From an uncultured Dysgonomonas sp. (GTDB lineage: Bacteria > Bacteroidota > Bacteroidia > Bacteroidales > Dysgonomonadaceae): a stretch of DNA of 13,967 nucleotides. The notes below the pieces were generated by a model that was not told the origin of the DNA, searched no databases, and saw only the letters and a list, made by a program, of their open reading frames with translations. A program made the translations under genes and the position numbers. The stretch is from the NCBI GenBank assembly GCA_937875275.1, contig CALNCC010000054.1, positions 1 to 13,967 of the forward strand, written 5' to 3'. This document shows positions 7,572 to 13,967 of this stretch, piece by piece (position 1 is the first letter of the stretch; every line of letters starts with the position of its first letter).

Positions 7572-9203
7572 TTACATTCTGAAACCCAAGGTCAATAGCC
7601 CATTGAAAGTATTAGTCTTCAATGTTGCTTTTTCGGGAATGTAATCAACATTATCGTATATGAATGTCGGAGATGAATACAAATCAGACTTCTGACTCTT
7701 CATCACAAATGCCACATCCAGATAGAAGTTCTTTGTGAATCGGTATCCAGCCCCGCATGTAAAGTGGTTTGTATCCCCATCTACGATGTAATGAGGATCG
7801 GATCCGACAACTAAGACTTCTGTGCTATTATTCTTCAATTCTTTTTTGAAAGGGCTTTCCATCCAAGCATATCCTGCTCGCACCGATAATTGAGGTGTTA
7901 CTCTGTATTCGCCTCCTATACGCACAGTAGATGTGCTCTTGAAGTCGCTCTTCAGAATATCATTGAATGTGTCTTTCCCCCAATACAAATTGTTGCCTCC
8001 ATCATCGTACAACTTCATATTACCATAATTGGTGAGTTCGTAATCGACGCTAATAATCGCGTTTTTACCTATCACTCCGGCAAGACTCAGCGTCCATTTA
8101 TCAGGGGTGTTGTATTTGTAATCGAAAGCTCCATAGTCGCTCAACACAAGACCTTTCTTATAATTTTTATCAAGCGTGTTTCCCTGTATATCAGCAAATT
8201 TAGAAATATCATGATCCAAATCAGCTGTATAGTAATCTGTCATCTTATACCATGTTGGCGAATGATAGGCCACACCGATTCTCAATTCTTGTATCGGCTT
8301 GAATATAAGACCGGTCTTAAGCTGCCAGCCCGAACCTTCGGTCTTTGTTTCGTTGTATAAATCATAACCGCCAATATTGTCAAGAGAAGTACCTTGAAAG
8401 AACTCTTCTGTATATGAAGCGTATTTGTGATAGTTGATATCTGTTACGGCCAATGTCATCCCAAAGCTCAACATATCGGCAAAGGTGGTTCCCATATTAA
8501 AATCATATGAGTTTATCGAGCCCTTTTCTCTCACATTCAGATAATTATCATTTGTTATGCCATTCATGTCTGTTACTGAATAATAACCCTGACTTTCGTT
8601 TGGTTTCTTAGGGTTCATCGGGTTTACCAAGAATGAATTATACCCCAGCACAGCTAACCAATTGTTCCCCCACGGGTTGTGCGAATCATTGCCCGATTCG
8701 ATATCCGCCGGAGCATATCCGTTTGCGCTATATGCCAGGTAGTTAGTAAGACTATTATCTAAGTAATGTCCTTTAACGGCATATTTGCGGTCAAACGATT
8801 TTAATTTATTGTAAGAGAATCCCACATTCAGCAACGGCATAACCGTCTCATAAGTAGGGATAGACGCAACAAATGCAAGGTTGTCAAACGTAAATTTAAA
8901 TTTAGATTCTTTCAACGATCCTCCACTTACTAACGGAGAAGCCATATCCGACTTGTTGTGCGTATTCTGAAAATTCATTGTAGTAACAACTTCCGAACTA
9001 CGATATACGCCTATACCTGCCGGATTGATTGCTATACCTGTTATATCTCCACCAAGGGCTCCGAATGCACCACCCATCGATACGGCACGTGCCGTGCCGG
9101 TCAGGTCATTTTTCCCCAATTTGTATGCATCCACCTCTCCTTGCGAGAACACCAAGCTAGCAGGCAGAATGCTTAATATCGCTAATAATATATATTTATT
9201 CAT
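7572..9203 (-). CDS. OmpP1/FadL-family outer membrane beta-barrel protein
   Basis: This 543-residue protein has a Sec signal peptide (about residues 1–20, 'MNKYILLAILSILPASLVFS', probable cleavage at or near Gln21). The mature N-terminus carries the family hallmark 'GTARAVSMGGAFGALGGD' followed by 'INPAGIGVYRSSE' (about 36–71), found in OmpP1/FadL-like and related Bacteroidota barrels. The rest alternates polar and aromatic residues as in transmembrane beta strands, and the chain ends in '...TLGFRM' with a penultimate-type aromatic strand end. Members transport hydrophobic compounds or act in envelope processes; in Bacteroidales they are sometimes labelled hemin receptors, but no haem-binding motif is visible, so the cargo is unknown. 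The gene starts 79 bp downstream of the Ser/Thr/Arg-rich protein gene on the same strand, separated by a hairpin. No promoter matching the Bacteroides pattern was seen in that short gap. Confidence 0.86.
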   Translation of the reverse strand: MNKYILLAILSILPASLVFSQGEVDAYKLGKNDLTGTARAVSMGGAFGALGGDITGIAINPAGIGVYRSSEVVTTMNFQNTHNKSDMASPLVSGGSLKESKFKFTFDNLAFVASIPTYETVMPLLNVGFSYNKLKSFDRKYAVKGHYLDNSLTNYLAYSANGYAPADIESGNDSHNPWGNNWLAVLGYNSFLVNPMNPKKPNESQGYYSVTDMNGITNDNYLNVREKGSINSYDFNMGTTFADMLSFGMTLAVTDINYHKYASYTEEFFQGTSLDNIGGYDLYNETKTEGSGWQLKTGLIFKPIQELRIGVAYHSPTWYKMTDYYTADLDHDISKFADIQGNTLDKNYKKGLVLSDYGAFDYKYNTPDKWTLSLAGVIGKNAIISVDYELTNYGNMKLYDDGGNNLYWGKDTFNDILKSDFKSTSTVRIGGEYRVTPQLSVRAGYAWMESPFKKELKNNSTEVLVVGSDPHYIVDGDTNHFTCGAGYRFTKNFYLDVAFVMKSQKSDLYSSPTFIYDNVDYIPEKATLKTNTFNGLLTLGFRM

Positions 9204-9234
9204 AACTGATGATTTTATTTGTTCTGTTAAGAAA

Positions 9235-9263
9235 GAAGACCGACTATATTGCAGGCAGTCTTC
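9235..9263 (-). terminator. Possible bidirectional terminator hairpin
   Basis: GAAGAC (9235–9240) pairs with GTCTTC (9258–9263) around a 17-base loop. On the - strand the stem follows the stop of the Ser/Thr/Arg-rich gene by about 20 bp and is followed by TTTCTT; with one bulged G the stem extends into the flanking A/T runs. On the + strand it is followed by a 7-T run. It may terminate or attenuate transcription before the outer membrane protein gene. Confidence 0.5.
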
Positions 9264-9282
9264 CTTTTTTTATTGGATAATA

Positions 9283-10845
9283 TTATCTGCTACGCCCACC
9301 GCTGGAACGTCCACTACTCGACGAAGAGCCGGAAGACCTGCTGCTCGACGAAGAGCTACTTCCTGAACTATAAGAAGACCCACTACTTGACGAGGAACTG
9401 CTTCCAGAACTGTAAGACGAACTCCTTGTACTAACCGTAGACCCACTACTGTTTGACTGATAAGATGAACTTCTTGCCGGTGTGGATGTCGATGTCGATC
9501 TCGAAGTAGTAGGACGTGTTGACACCACACTTCCTGATGATGAGTTTCTTCCGGTTGACGTTGACGTGGAAGTATTATAACTCGGACGAGTAGTCGGGCG
9601 TGTAGCTACACTACTGCTTGTCGAAGATGTTCTGCTATTTGTCGAACGAGTAGTTGTAACAACTTGTTCTGACGATGAATTGCGCCCTGTTGAAGTAGAA
9701 GTATTATAGCTCGGACGAGTAGTCGGGCGTGTAGCTACATTATTGCTTGTCGAAGATGTTCTGCTGCTTGTCGAACGAGTAGTTGTTACTGCTTGTCCCG
9801 ACGACGAATTGCGCCCTGTTGAAGTCGAGGTATTGTAGCTCGGACGTGTTGTTGCCCTTGTTGTTACTGCACTATTCGAAGATGAAGACCTTCCTGTTGA
9901 TGCAGCAACATTGCTTCCCGAACGTGTTGTCGATCTTGTCGCCGTCGTAGCGTTCGAACTTCTGCCTCCGGATGATCTGCCACTCGTCGAAGCTGTACCT
10001 ATCCTACTCGAACTACTGTTTCGTCCTGTGCTCGAATAACTCCTGTCGTTAGCATTATAATATCTGCTACTGCTCGAAGCATACGTGCTTCTTCCACCGC
10101 TGCTGTATCTGCCTCCGCTTCTACCTCCCGATGCATAATACTGGTTACGTCCTGCCCCCCAATTATATCTTGATGGAGAATGGTGTGGCCACGAAGGGTA
10201 ATAGGTATAGTATACCGGATAAGACCAAGACCAAGACCAACCCCAAGTCCATGAGCCATGCCATCCGGGGCTCCCCCACGACCAAAGCATTCCGTCGTTC
10301 CAATACCTATTATACGGATACCACGGATAGTTATATCCATAATAACCACCATAGTGATAGTCCCAATCCCAATAGCTGAGTCGGGCTCTGCGATATCTCA
10401 GGTAATCGTCGTATGTATCATCTGTATTGACATAGATATTTACGTTCTGATCTCCAGTAATAGTTATCACATTCTCCGGATCATGATATTTAATCAATCG
10501 GTCTGTATATTCATAGTCCTGATATGTTTCTTCCGGTACAGTATCAGTATATAAATCATAATTTTTGTTGCGTCTGTTATATGCATCTACATCCAAATCG
10601 ACTCCGGATTCATCTCTGATAGAAATGTTTCCATCGCGATCTATGTAAACCTCCTTCGGTGCATTACCATTTGTCTGAACAACTGTTTGCGGTTCGTTTA
10701 CATAGTTTTTTTGTGTCTTCTGCTCTTTTTTAGCTTTTGATCCTGAATTGGACGTCGAATATATATCATCCCAATCATCTTGAGCAAAAACTGAAAATGG
10801 AAGTACAGATACTAACATCAATAATAGTAGTTTCCTTGTTTTCAT
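9283..10845 (-). CDS. Secreted Trp/Tyr-rich, Ser/Thr/Arg-rich repetitive protein, function unknown
   Basis: I do not recognise this 520-residue protein as a member of a named family. It has a Sec signal peptide (1–21, cleavage expected after 'SVFA', before 'QDDWDD'). Residues 22–155 are acidic and include 'EVYIDRDGNISIRDESG' and a predicted beta-rich stretch ('NVITITGDQNVNIYVN', 125–140). Residues 156–230 are extremely rich in Trp, Tyr and Gly, with a 'WSWSWS' run. Residues 231–520 are low complexity, almost only Ser, Thr, Arg, Gly and Asn, and include a 43-residue repeat starting at Arg334, Arg377 and Arg420, then poly-Ser with Gly/Tyr. The tail is strongly basic. There is no LPXTG motif, lipobox or obvious type IX sorting domain. 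An upstream in-frame ATG at 10863 is rejected because AGGAG sits 8 nt before the ATG at 10845 and the signal peptide begins there. Surface or periplasmic location is inferred. Confidence 0.82.
   Translation of the reverse strand: MKTRKLLLLMLVSVLPFSVFAQDDWDDIYSTSNSGSKAKKEQKTQKNYVNEPQTVVQTNGNAPKEVYIDRDGNISIRDESGVDLDVDAYNRRNKNYDLYTDTVPEETYQDYEYTDRLIKYHDPENVITITGDQNVNIYVNTDDTYDDYLRYRRARLSYWDWDYHYGGYYGYNYPWYPYNRYWNDGMLWSWGSPGWHGSWTWGWSWSWSYPVYYTYYPSWPHHSPSRYNWGAGRNQYYASGGRSGGRYSSGGRSTYASSSSRYYNANDRSYSSTGRNSSSSRIGTASTSGRSSGGRSSNATTATRSTTRSGSNVAASTGRSSSSNSAVTTRATTRPSYNTSTSTGRNSSSGQAVTTTRSTSSRTSSTSNNVATRPTTRPSYNTSTSTGRNSSSEQVVTTTRSTNSRTSSTSSSVATRPTTRPSYNTSTSTSTGRNSSSGSVVSTRPTTSRSTSTSTPARSSSYQSNSSGSTVSTRSSSYSSGSSSSSSSGSSYSSGSSSSSSSRSSGSSSSSGRSSGGRSR
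9505..9846 (-). repeat. In-frame 129-bp tandem repeats (about 2.6 copies)
   Basis: A 129-bp unit (43 codons) recurs within the Ser/Thr/Arg-rich gene, with unit starts at 9846, 9717 and 9588 on the - strand. The last copy is shortened and carries an extra Ser-Thr pair. The first two copies differ at roughly 13 of 129 positions by my count, about 90% identity, including a 30-bp exact match. The protein unit runs from 'RPSYNTSTSTGRNSSS' to 'SVATRPTT'. The high DNA identity suggests recent duplication or ongoing homogenisation. Confidence 0.88.
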
Positions 10846-10851
10846 AACCTG

Positions 10852-10858
10852 TTCTCCT
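10852..10858 (-). promoter_or_regulatory. Shine-Dalgarno site that decides the start at 10845
   Basis: AGGAGAA on the - strand lies with AGGAG ending 8 nt before the ATG at 10845. A good Shine-Dalgarno site is uncommon in this phylum and is not seen at the other genes here. It overlaps codons 2–4 of the longer alternative frame starting at 10863, which supports the shorter protein. Confidence 0.65.
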
Positions 10859-10993
10859 ATCATGTTAAATTAATAATTTCTCTATTGTATATATATATTT
10901 TCAATGTATTAGACTATATCTAAAATAAGGGTTTAATTGAGTCTGTGGTTTGTAACCTTTTTTATTATTATGTGCTTATCATTTTCCTATGAG

Positions 10994-11024
10994 CAAATAT
11001 AAACACATTAATGTGTACTTCACA
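10994..11024 (-). promoter_or_regulatory. Candidate Bacteroides-type promoter for the Ser/Thr/Arg-rich gene
   Basis: On the - strand TATATTTG (10994–11001) is an exact match to the Bacteroides -7 element TAnnTTTG. TGTG (11021–11024) lies 19 bp upstream of it, one mismatch from the -33 TTTG. Transcription would start near 10987, giving a leader of roughly 140 nt. The helicase gene ends at 11141, so the promoter sits in the right intergenic space. Confidence 0.5.
11003..11016. promoter_or_regulatory. 14-bp perfect palindrome inside the promoter spacer
   Basis: ACACATTAATGTGT is its own reverse complement and occupies the spacer between the candidate -7 and -33 elements. This is the typical position for a repressor operator bound by a dimeric regulator. 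No regulator gene is nearby, so the binding protein is unknown, and chance in AT-rich DNA is not excluded. Confidence 0.4.
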
Positions 11025-11140
11025 CACAACCTATGCTAAAGACATATAAAAAAAAGTCATGCACCACTTAATTATGTTAAATCGCTATTCTGTATTCGAA
11101 AAATATGTAAATCAAACACCTTTCATCCACATCCGACTGA

Positions 11141-13426
11141 TTAATTAATGATCTCGAAGCGTGCAAATTTCAACAATAACTGTTTCGTTCCTGCATTTTC
11201 GAATGAGACTGTTGCTTTACGATTATTAAGATCACCCTCAACCGATACGACAATGCCGATGCCAAATCGTTCGTGCTTAATTCTATTTCCCGCTTCAACC
11301 CCCATTGCTCCTTGCACACCGGCTGCACCGACCTTTGGTTTTGCAAACCGCGAGTTTACCATATTAGCGTTGCTAACCTGACTACTCCTTGCTTCCTGAA
11401 CAGTACGTTCATAATAAGGACGTTGTTTTTCCGTTTCTGCTGCTTTGTTTGTCATTATATTATTAACAGCAGTGGACAATCCTCCTCCGACATTCAGGTA
11501 TTTAGTATCTATGTCTTTAAAGAAACGACTCGGATTACACATATTCACCTGCCCGTTGCGAAAACGGCTCTTGGCATATGTCAGCATACAAAATTCCTTT
11601 GCCCTCGTTATTGCCACATAAAACAAGCGTCTTTCTTCCTCCAAGCCTCGCATTTCATTCTTTGCCATAGCCGAAGGGAACAGATCTTCTTCGAGTCCTA
11701 CAATGAATACATTTTTAAATTCGAGTCCCTTCGAAGCATGCACAGTCATCATTGTTAGTCTCTCTGCATCTGCACTTTTATCAGTATCCTGATCGGTCAG
11801 CAAAGATACTTCGGAAAGGAAATCGATGAGACCTATATTCTCATTTCCTTCTTCTTTGCGTGTTTCACAAAACTCGTGCAGGTTTTCTTGCCTGCTCATT
11901 CCTTCGGGCGTCATATCCTGGTATGCATCGCGAGCAATACCACTCTGTTTCACTATTGATGAAGCAAGATCGTATGCCGATTGGGTTGGCAATTCTTCGA
12001 TAAAAGAGGCGATGATTTCTTTGAATCCTGCCAGTTTTTTTGCAGTTCCTGCATTTACATCCAGATTATAGTCTAATGGGTTGGATATAATCTTCCACAA
12101 ACTCACATTATGCAATTTGGCTGTTCCTATAATCTTACTCAAGGTGGTGGCACCGATACCTCGCGCTGGAAAGTTTATGATCCGCTTAAAAGCCTCCTCG
12201 TCGGAAGGATTGACTACCATGCGAAAATATGCAATGACATCTTTTATTTCTTTTCGCTGATAGAAAGACAATCCTCCATATATTCGGTATGGTATATTTT
12301 TCTTGCGAAGAGATTCCTCAAAAACCCTCGATTGAGCATTTGTTCTGTACAATATAACAAAATCGCTGTAAGACGATTTCCTGTCGCGACGTATATCTAA
12401 TATCTTGTTGGCTACGATTACTCCTTCTTCGAAATCTGAATAGGCACTCACAACATCCAGTTTTTCGCCCTCGTTATTCTCCGAGAAAACGGTTTTGCGT
12501 ATTTGCTCTCTATTTTGTTTTATCAGACTATTCGCTGCATTCACAATATTCTGTGTGGAACGATAATTTTGCTCTAACTTAAAGACTTTAGCTTCCGGAT
12601 ATATTTCTTTAAATTTCAATATATTGTCAATATTAGCTCCCCGAAAAGAATAGATGCTTTGTGCATCGTCGCCTACTACACACACACGGTGGTGTGCATC
12701 TGCTAATTGCTTAATGACTAAATACTGAGCAAAGTTAGTATCCTGATACTCATCTACTAATATGAACTGAAATCTTTTCTGATATTCGGCTAACACATCG
12801 GGGTGGTCTCTGAAAAGCCTGTTGGTGTGAAACAACAGATCGTCGAAATCCATCGCATTCGACGCATGCAAACGGTTGTTGTACTGCGTATATATCTCTT
12901 TCACCATTGGTCTCTTCGACCGCATATCGTGCTCTATCAAGTCTTTATTCTGAGCATACATTTGTGGCGAAATCAAAGCATTCTTAGCACTTGATATTAT
13001 ACCTTGTACCTGTCCCGGTTTATATATTTTATCATCCAACTGAAATTCTTTGATTATTGTCTTCACCAGATTTTTCGAGTCCGAAGCATCCATTATCGTA
13101 TAGTTGGACGTATAGCCAATCTTTTCCGATTCGACTCTCAGTATGCGAGCAAAAACCGAGTGAAATGTACCCATCCACAGATAACGAGCTGCCCTTGCGC
13201 CAACAATCTGTCCGATACGTTCTTTCATCTCCTTAGCTGCCTTGTTGGTAAAGGTCAACGCAAGAATATGGTATGATGGCACGCCTTGTTGAAGGAGATA
13301 AGCTATCTTATATGTGAGTACACGTGTCTTGCCCGATCCTGCTCCGGCAATTATCAAAGAAGGGCCGTCATTGTACATGACAGCCTCTCGTTGTTGATTA
13401 TTTAAGTTGTTTAAAAGATTATCCAT
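11141..13426 (-). CDS. UvrD/PcrA-type superfamily 1 DNA helicase
   Basis: This ATP-driven 3'-5' helicase of about 761 residues acts in DNA repair and replication-fork processing. All SF1A motifs are present in order: Q-motif 'LNNQQREAV' (8–16), motif I 'AGAGSGKT' (27–34), Ia 'ALTFTNKAAKEMKERI' (about 55–70), II 'VDEYQDT' (about 223–229), III 'GDDAQSIYSFRGA' (about 251–263), IV 'LEQNYRST' (about 283–290), V 'TVHASKGLEF' (about 560–569) and VI 'LFYVAITRAKE' (about 600–610). The C-terminus has the PcrA-like Tudor module ('IKHERFGIGIVVSVEG' to 'LLLKFARFEI'), the part that contacts RNA polymerase in PcrA. I chose the ATG at 13426; a longer frame needs a TTG at 13438 and adds only four residues. 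It lies 35 bp after the GH57 gene and is probably cotranscribed with it. UvrD versus PcrA naming is arbitrary here. Confidence 0.96.
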   Translation of the reverse strand: MDNLLNNLNNQQREAVMYNDGPSLIIAGAGSGKTRVLTYKIAYLLQQGVPSYHILALTFTNKAAKEMKERIGQIVGARAARYLWMGTFHSVFARILRVESEKIGYTSNYTIMDASDSKNLVKTIIKEFQLDDKIYKPGQVQGIISSAKNALISPQMYAQNKDLIEHDMRSKRPMVKEIYTQYNNRLHASNAMDFDDLLFHTNRLFRDHPDVLAEYQKRFQFILVDEYQDTNFAQYLVIKQLADAHHRVCVVGDDAQSIYSFRGANIDNILKFKEIYPEAKVFKLEQNYRSTQNIVNAANSLIKQNREQIRKTVFSENNEGEKLDVVSAYSDFEEGVIVANKILDIRRDRKSSYSDFVILYRTNAQSRVFEESLRKKNIPYRIYGGLSFYQRKEIKDVIAYFRMVVNPSDEEAFKRIINFPARGIGATTLSKIIGTAKLHNVSLWKIISNPLDYNLDVNAGTAKKLAGFKEIIASFIEELPTQSAYDLASSIVKQSGIARDAYQDMTPEGMSRQENLHEFCETRKEEGNENIGLIDFLSEVSLLTDQDTDKSADAERLTMMTVHASKGLEFKNVFIVGLEEDLFPSAMAKNEMRGLEEERRLFYVAITRAKEFCMLTYAKSRFRNGQVNMCNPSRFFKDIDTKYLNVGGGLSTAVNNIMTNKAAETEKQRPYYERTVQEARSSQVSNANMVNSRFAKPKVGAAGVQGAMGVEAGNRIKHERFGIGIVVSVEGDLNNRKATVSFENAGTKQLLLKFARFEIIN

Positions 13427-13461
13427 AACTTGAAGCAAAGTCCAAATTTACAAGATAATTT

Positions 13462-13967
13462 TCATTTCGCCTTAGTAGCACTCTTCTTTTTCTTTATGCT
13501 CTCTATCTCAGCCTCTAATTGCTCGATAGTATCTGCTTGATTATGAATAGTCTTAAGTAGCGAATTCAATTCTTCATTATCTATCGTACTTGGGAATTCG
13601 GAATGTACGCGTTCTTCAAAGTCGCTCAACACATTCATATAGGTTGTAAACGCATCGTACGGAGAAGAGTATGGACTAAACGGCAACGGACGACCGGTGC
13701 CCATATAATAGAAGTGGTCGCTCGACTGCAAATACAGCCAGTCTTGCTGCAAACGTCTCGATTGGCTCAACTTAACTCGTTCACTCAAACTGTATAACTT
13801 ATTAAAAGCTTCTTCCTGAAGCACGTTTCCGAGCCATGCAGATGTATCTTTCTCTTCCCCTACCCATGATATTGGCGACATGGTAGATATAGAATCAACA
13901 GGCTTCATCTTAGTCATTACCTCGGATGGAGTAGAAAAACTGATACCGTGCATCTCAGCATAGTGAG
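13462..13967 (-). CDS. Glycoside hydrolase family 57 protein, C-terminal part (5' end beyond window)
   Basis: Only the last 168 or so residues are visible; the frame is open to the window edge and reads 'HYAEMHGISFSTPSEVM' from base 13966 inward, so the ATG at 13953 is internal. I recognise the segment as the C-terminal part of the Bacteroidota GH57 alpha-amylase-like enzymes, which act on alpha-glucans: 'SRRLQQDWLYLQSSDHFYYM' and 'SPYDAFTTYMNVLSDFE' are characteristic. The end is a coiled coil with heptad-like Leu/Ile ('LLKTIHNQADTIEQLEAEIE') and a Lys-rich tail. In Bacteroides such genes often sit with a glycogen-debranching enzyme and a glycosyltransferase, which would be beyond the right edge; that is expectation, not observation. 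The catalytic residues lie in the unseen part, so activity cannot be judged. Confidence 0.8.
   Translation of the reverse strand, partial: HYAEMHGISFSTPSEVMTKMKPVDSISTMSPISWVGEEKDTSAWLGNVLQEEAFNKLYSLSERVKLSQSRRLQQDWLYLQSSDHFYYMGTGRPLPFSPYSSPYDAFTTYMNVLSDFEERVHSEFPSTIDNEELNSLLKTIHNQADTIEQLEAEIESIKKKKSATKAK

Noticed and set aside
7890..8360. 156-residue + strand open frame
   Set aside because: It is antisense within the outer membrane barrel gene, has no recognisable domain and no start signal; the - strand gene has a signal peptide and clear family motifs.
9505..9846. Possible CRISPR-like or non-coding repeat array
   Set aside because: The unit is 129 bp with no spacer structure, is a multiple of three, and stays in frame within a secreted protein; no cas genes are present.
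10846..10863. Six-residue N-terminal extension of the Ser/Thr/Arg-rich protein
   Set aside because: It would place extra polar residues before the signal peptide, and its codons overlap a good Shine-Dalgarno site for the ATG at 10845.
10885..10902. TA-rich run as possible replication origin or unwinding element
   Set aside because: No DnaA boxes or iteron-like repeats accompany it; it is a short TA run in a gene leader.
10947..10963. Small hairpin GGTT-TGT-AACC followed by a T-run on the + strand
   Set aside because: The stem is only 4 bp and no + strand gene precedes it; chance in AT-rich DNA is more likely.
11050..11085. Possible helicase terminator (AAGT/ACTT with a T-run on the - strand)
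   Set aside because: The T-run is good but the stem is only 4 bp around an 8-base loop, too weak to call.
11273..11758. 161-residue + strand open frame
   Set aside because: It lies antisense to the conserved C-terminal third of the helicase gene and shows no protein-family features.
13427..13438. TTG start adding four residues to the helicase
   Set aside because: The ATG at 13426 gives the usual helicase N-terminus ('MDNLLNNLNNQQREAV'); there is no ribosome site favouring the TTG.

Overview
The window reads as ordinary chromosome of a Bacteroidota bacterium, most likely order Bacteroidales. The reasons are the yajC–ybbR–coaE gene order, several proteins of Bacteroidales type (an OmpP1/FadL-like outer membrane protein, a multi-repeat DUF349 protein, a GH57 enzyme C-terminus), the near absence of Shine-Dalgarno sites, and one promoter-like sequence that fits the Bacteroides -33/-7 pattern. 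Genus cannot be settled from this sequence. No rRNA, tRNA, CRISPR array, transposase or phage gene was seen.

Left part (1–5359, + strand): seven tightly packed genes that look like one operon. In order they are the end of yajC, a YbbR-domain membrane-anchored protein, coaE (dephospho-CoA kinase), a beta-carbonic anhydrase, a ZnuA-like metal-binding lipoprotein, a ZnuC-like ABC ATPase and an N-acetylhexosamine 1-kinase-like sugar kinase. From coaE to the ATPase the gaps are only 10, 8 and 3 bp. A zinc enzyme next to parts of a zinc importer suggests linked zinc supply and use, but no ABC permease gene is present here.

Middle (5418–10845, - strand): three genes. In transcription order they are a secreted protein with a Trp/Tyr-rich middle and a Ser/Thr/Arg-rich repetitive tail, an OmpP1/FadL-like beta-barrel protein, and a 615-residue protein with five DUF349-type repeats. 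A hairpin separates the first two, and a 306-bp gap holding another hairpin separates the last two.

Right part (11141–13967, - strand): a UvrD/PcrA-type helicase preceded by the C-terminal end of a GH57 glycoside hydrolase that runs off the window. 

Most of the window is housekeeping DNA. The least explained items are the low-complexity secreted protein with 129-bp internal repeats, its promoter region with a 14-bp perfect palindrome, and the permease-less metal-transport pair whose binding protein lacks the expected first histidine ligand. I did not find strong evidence of a wholly new multi-gene system.
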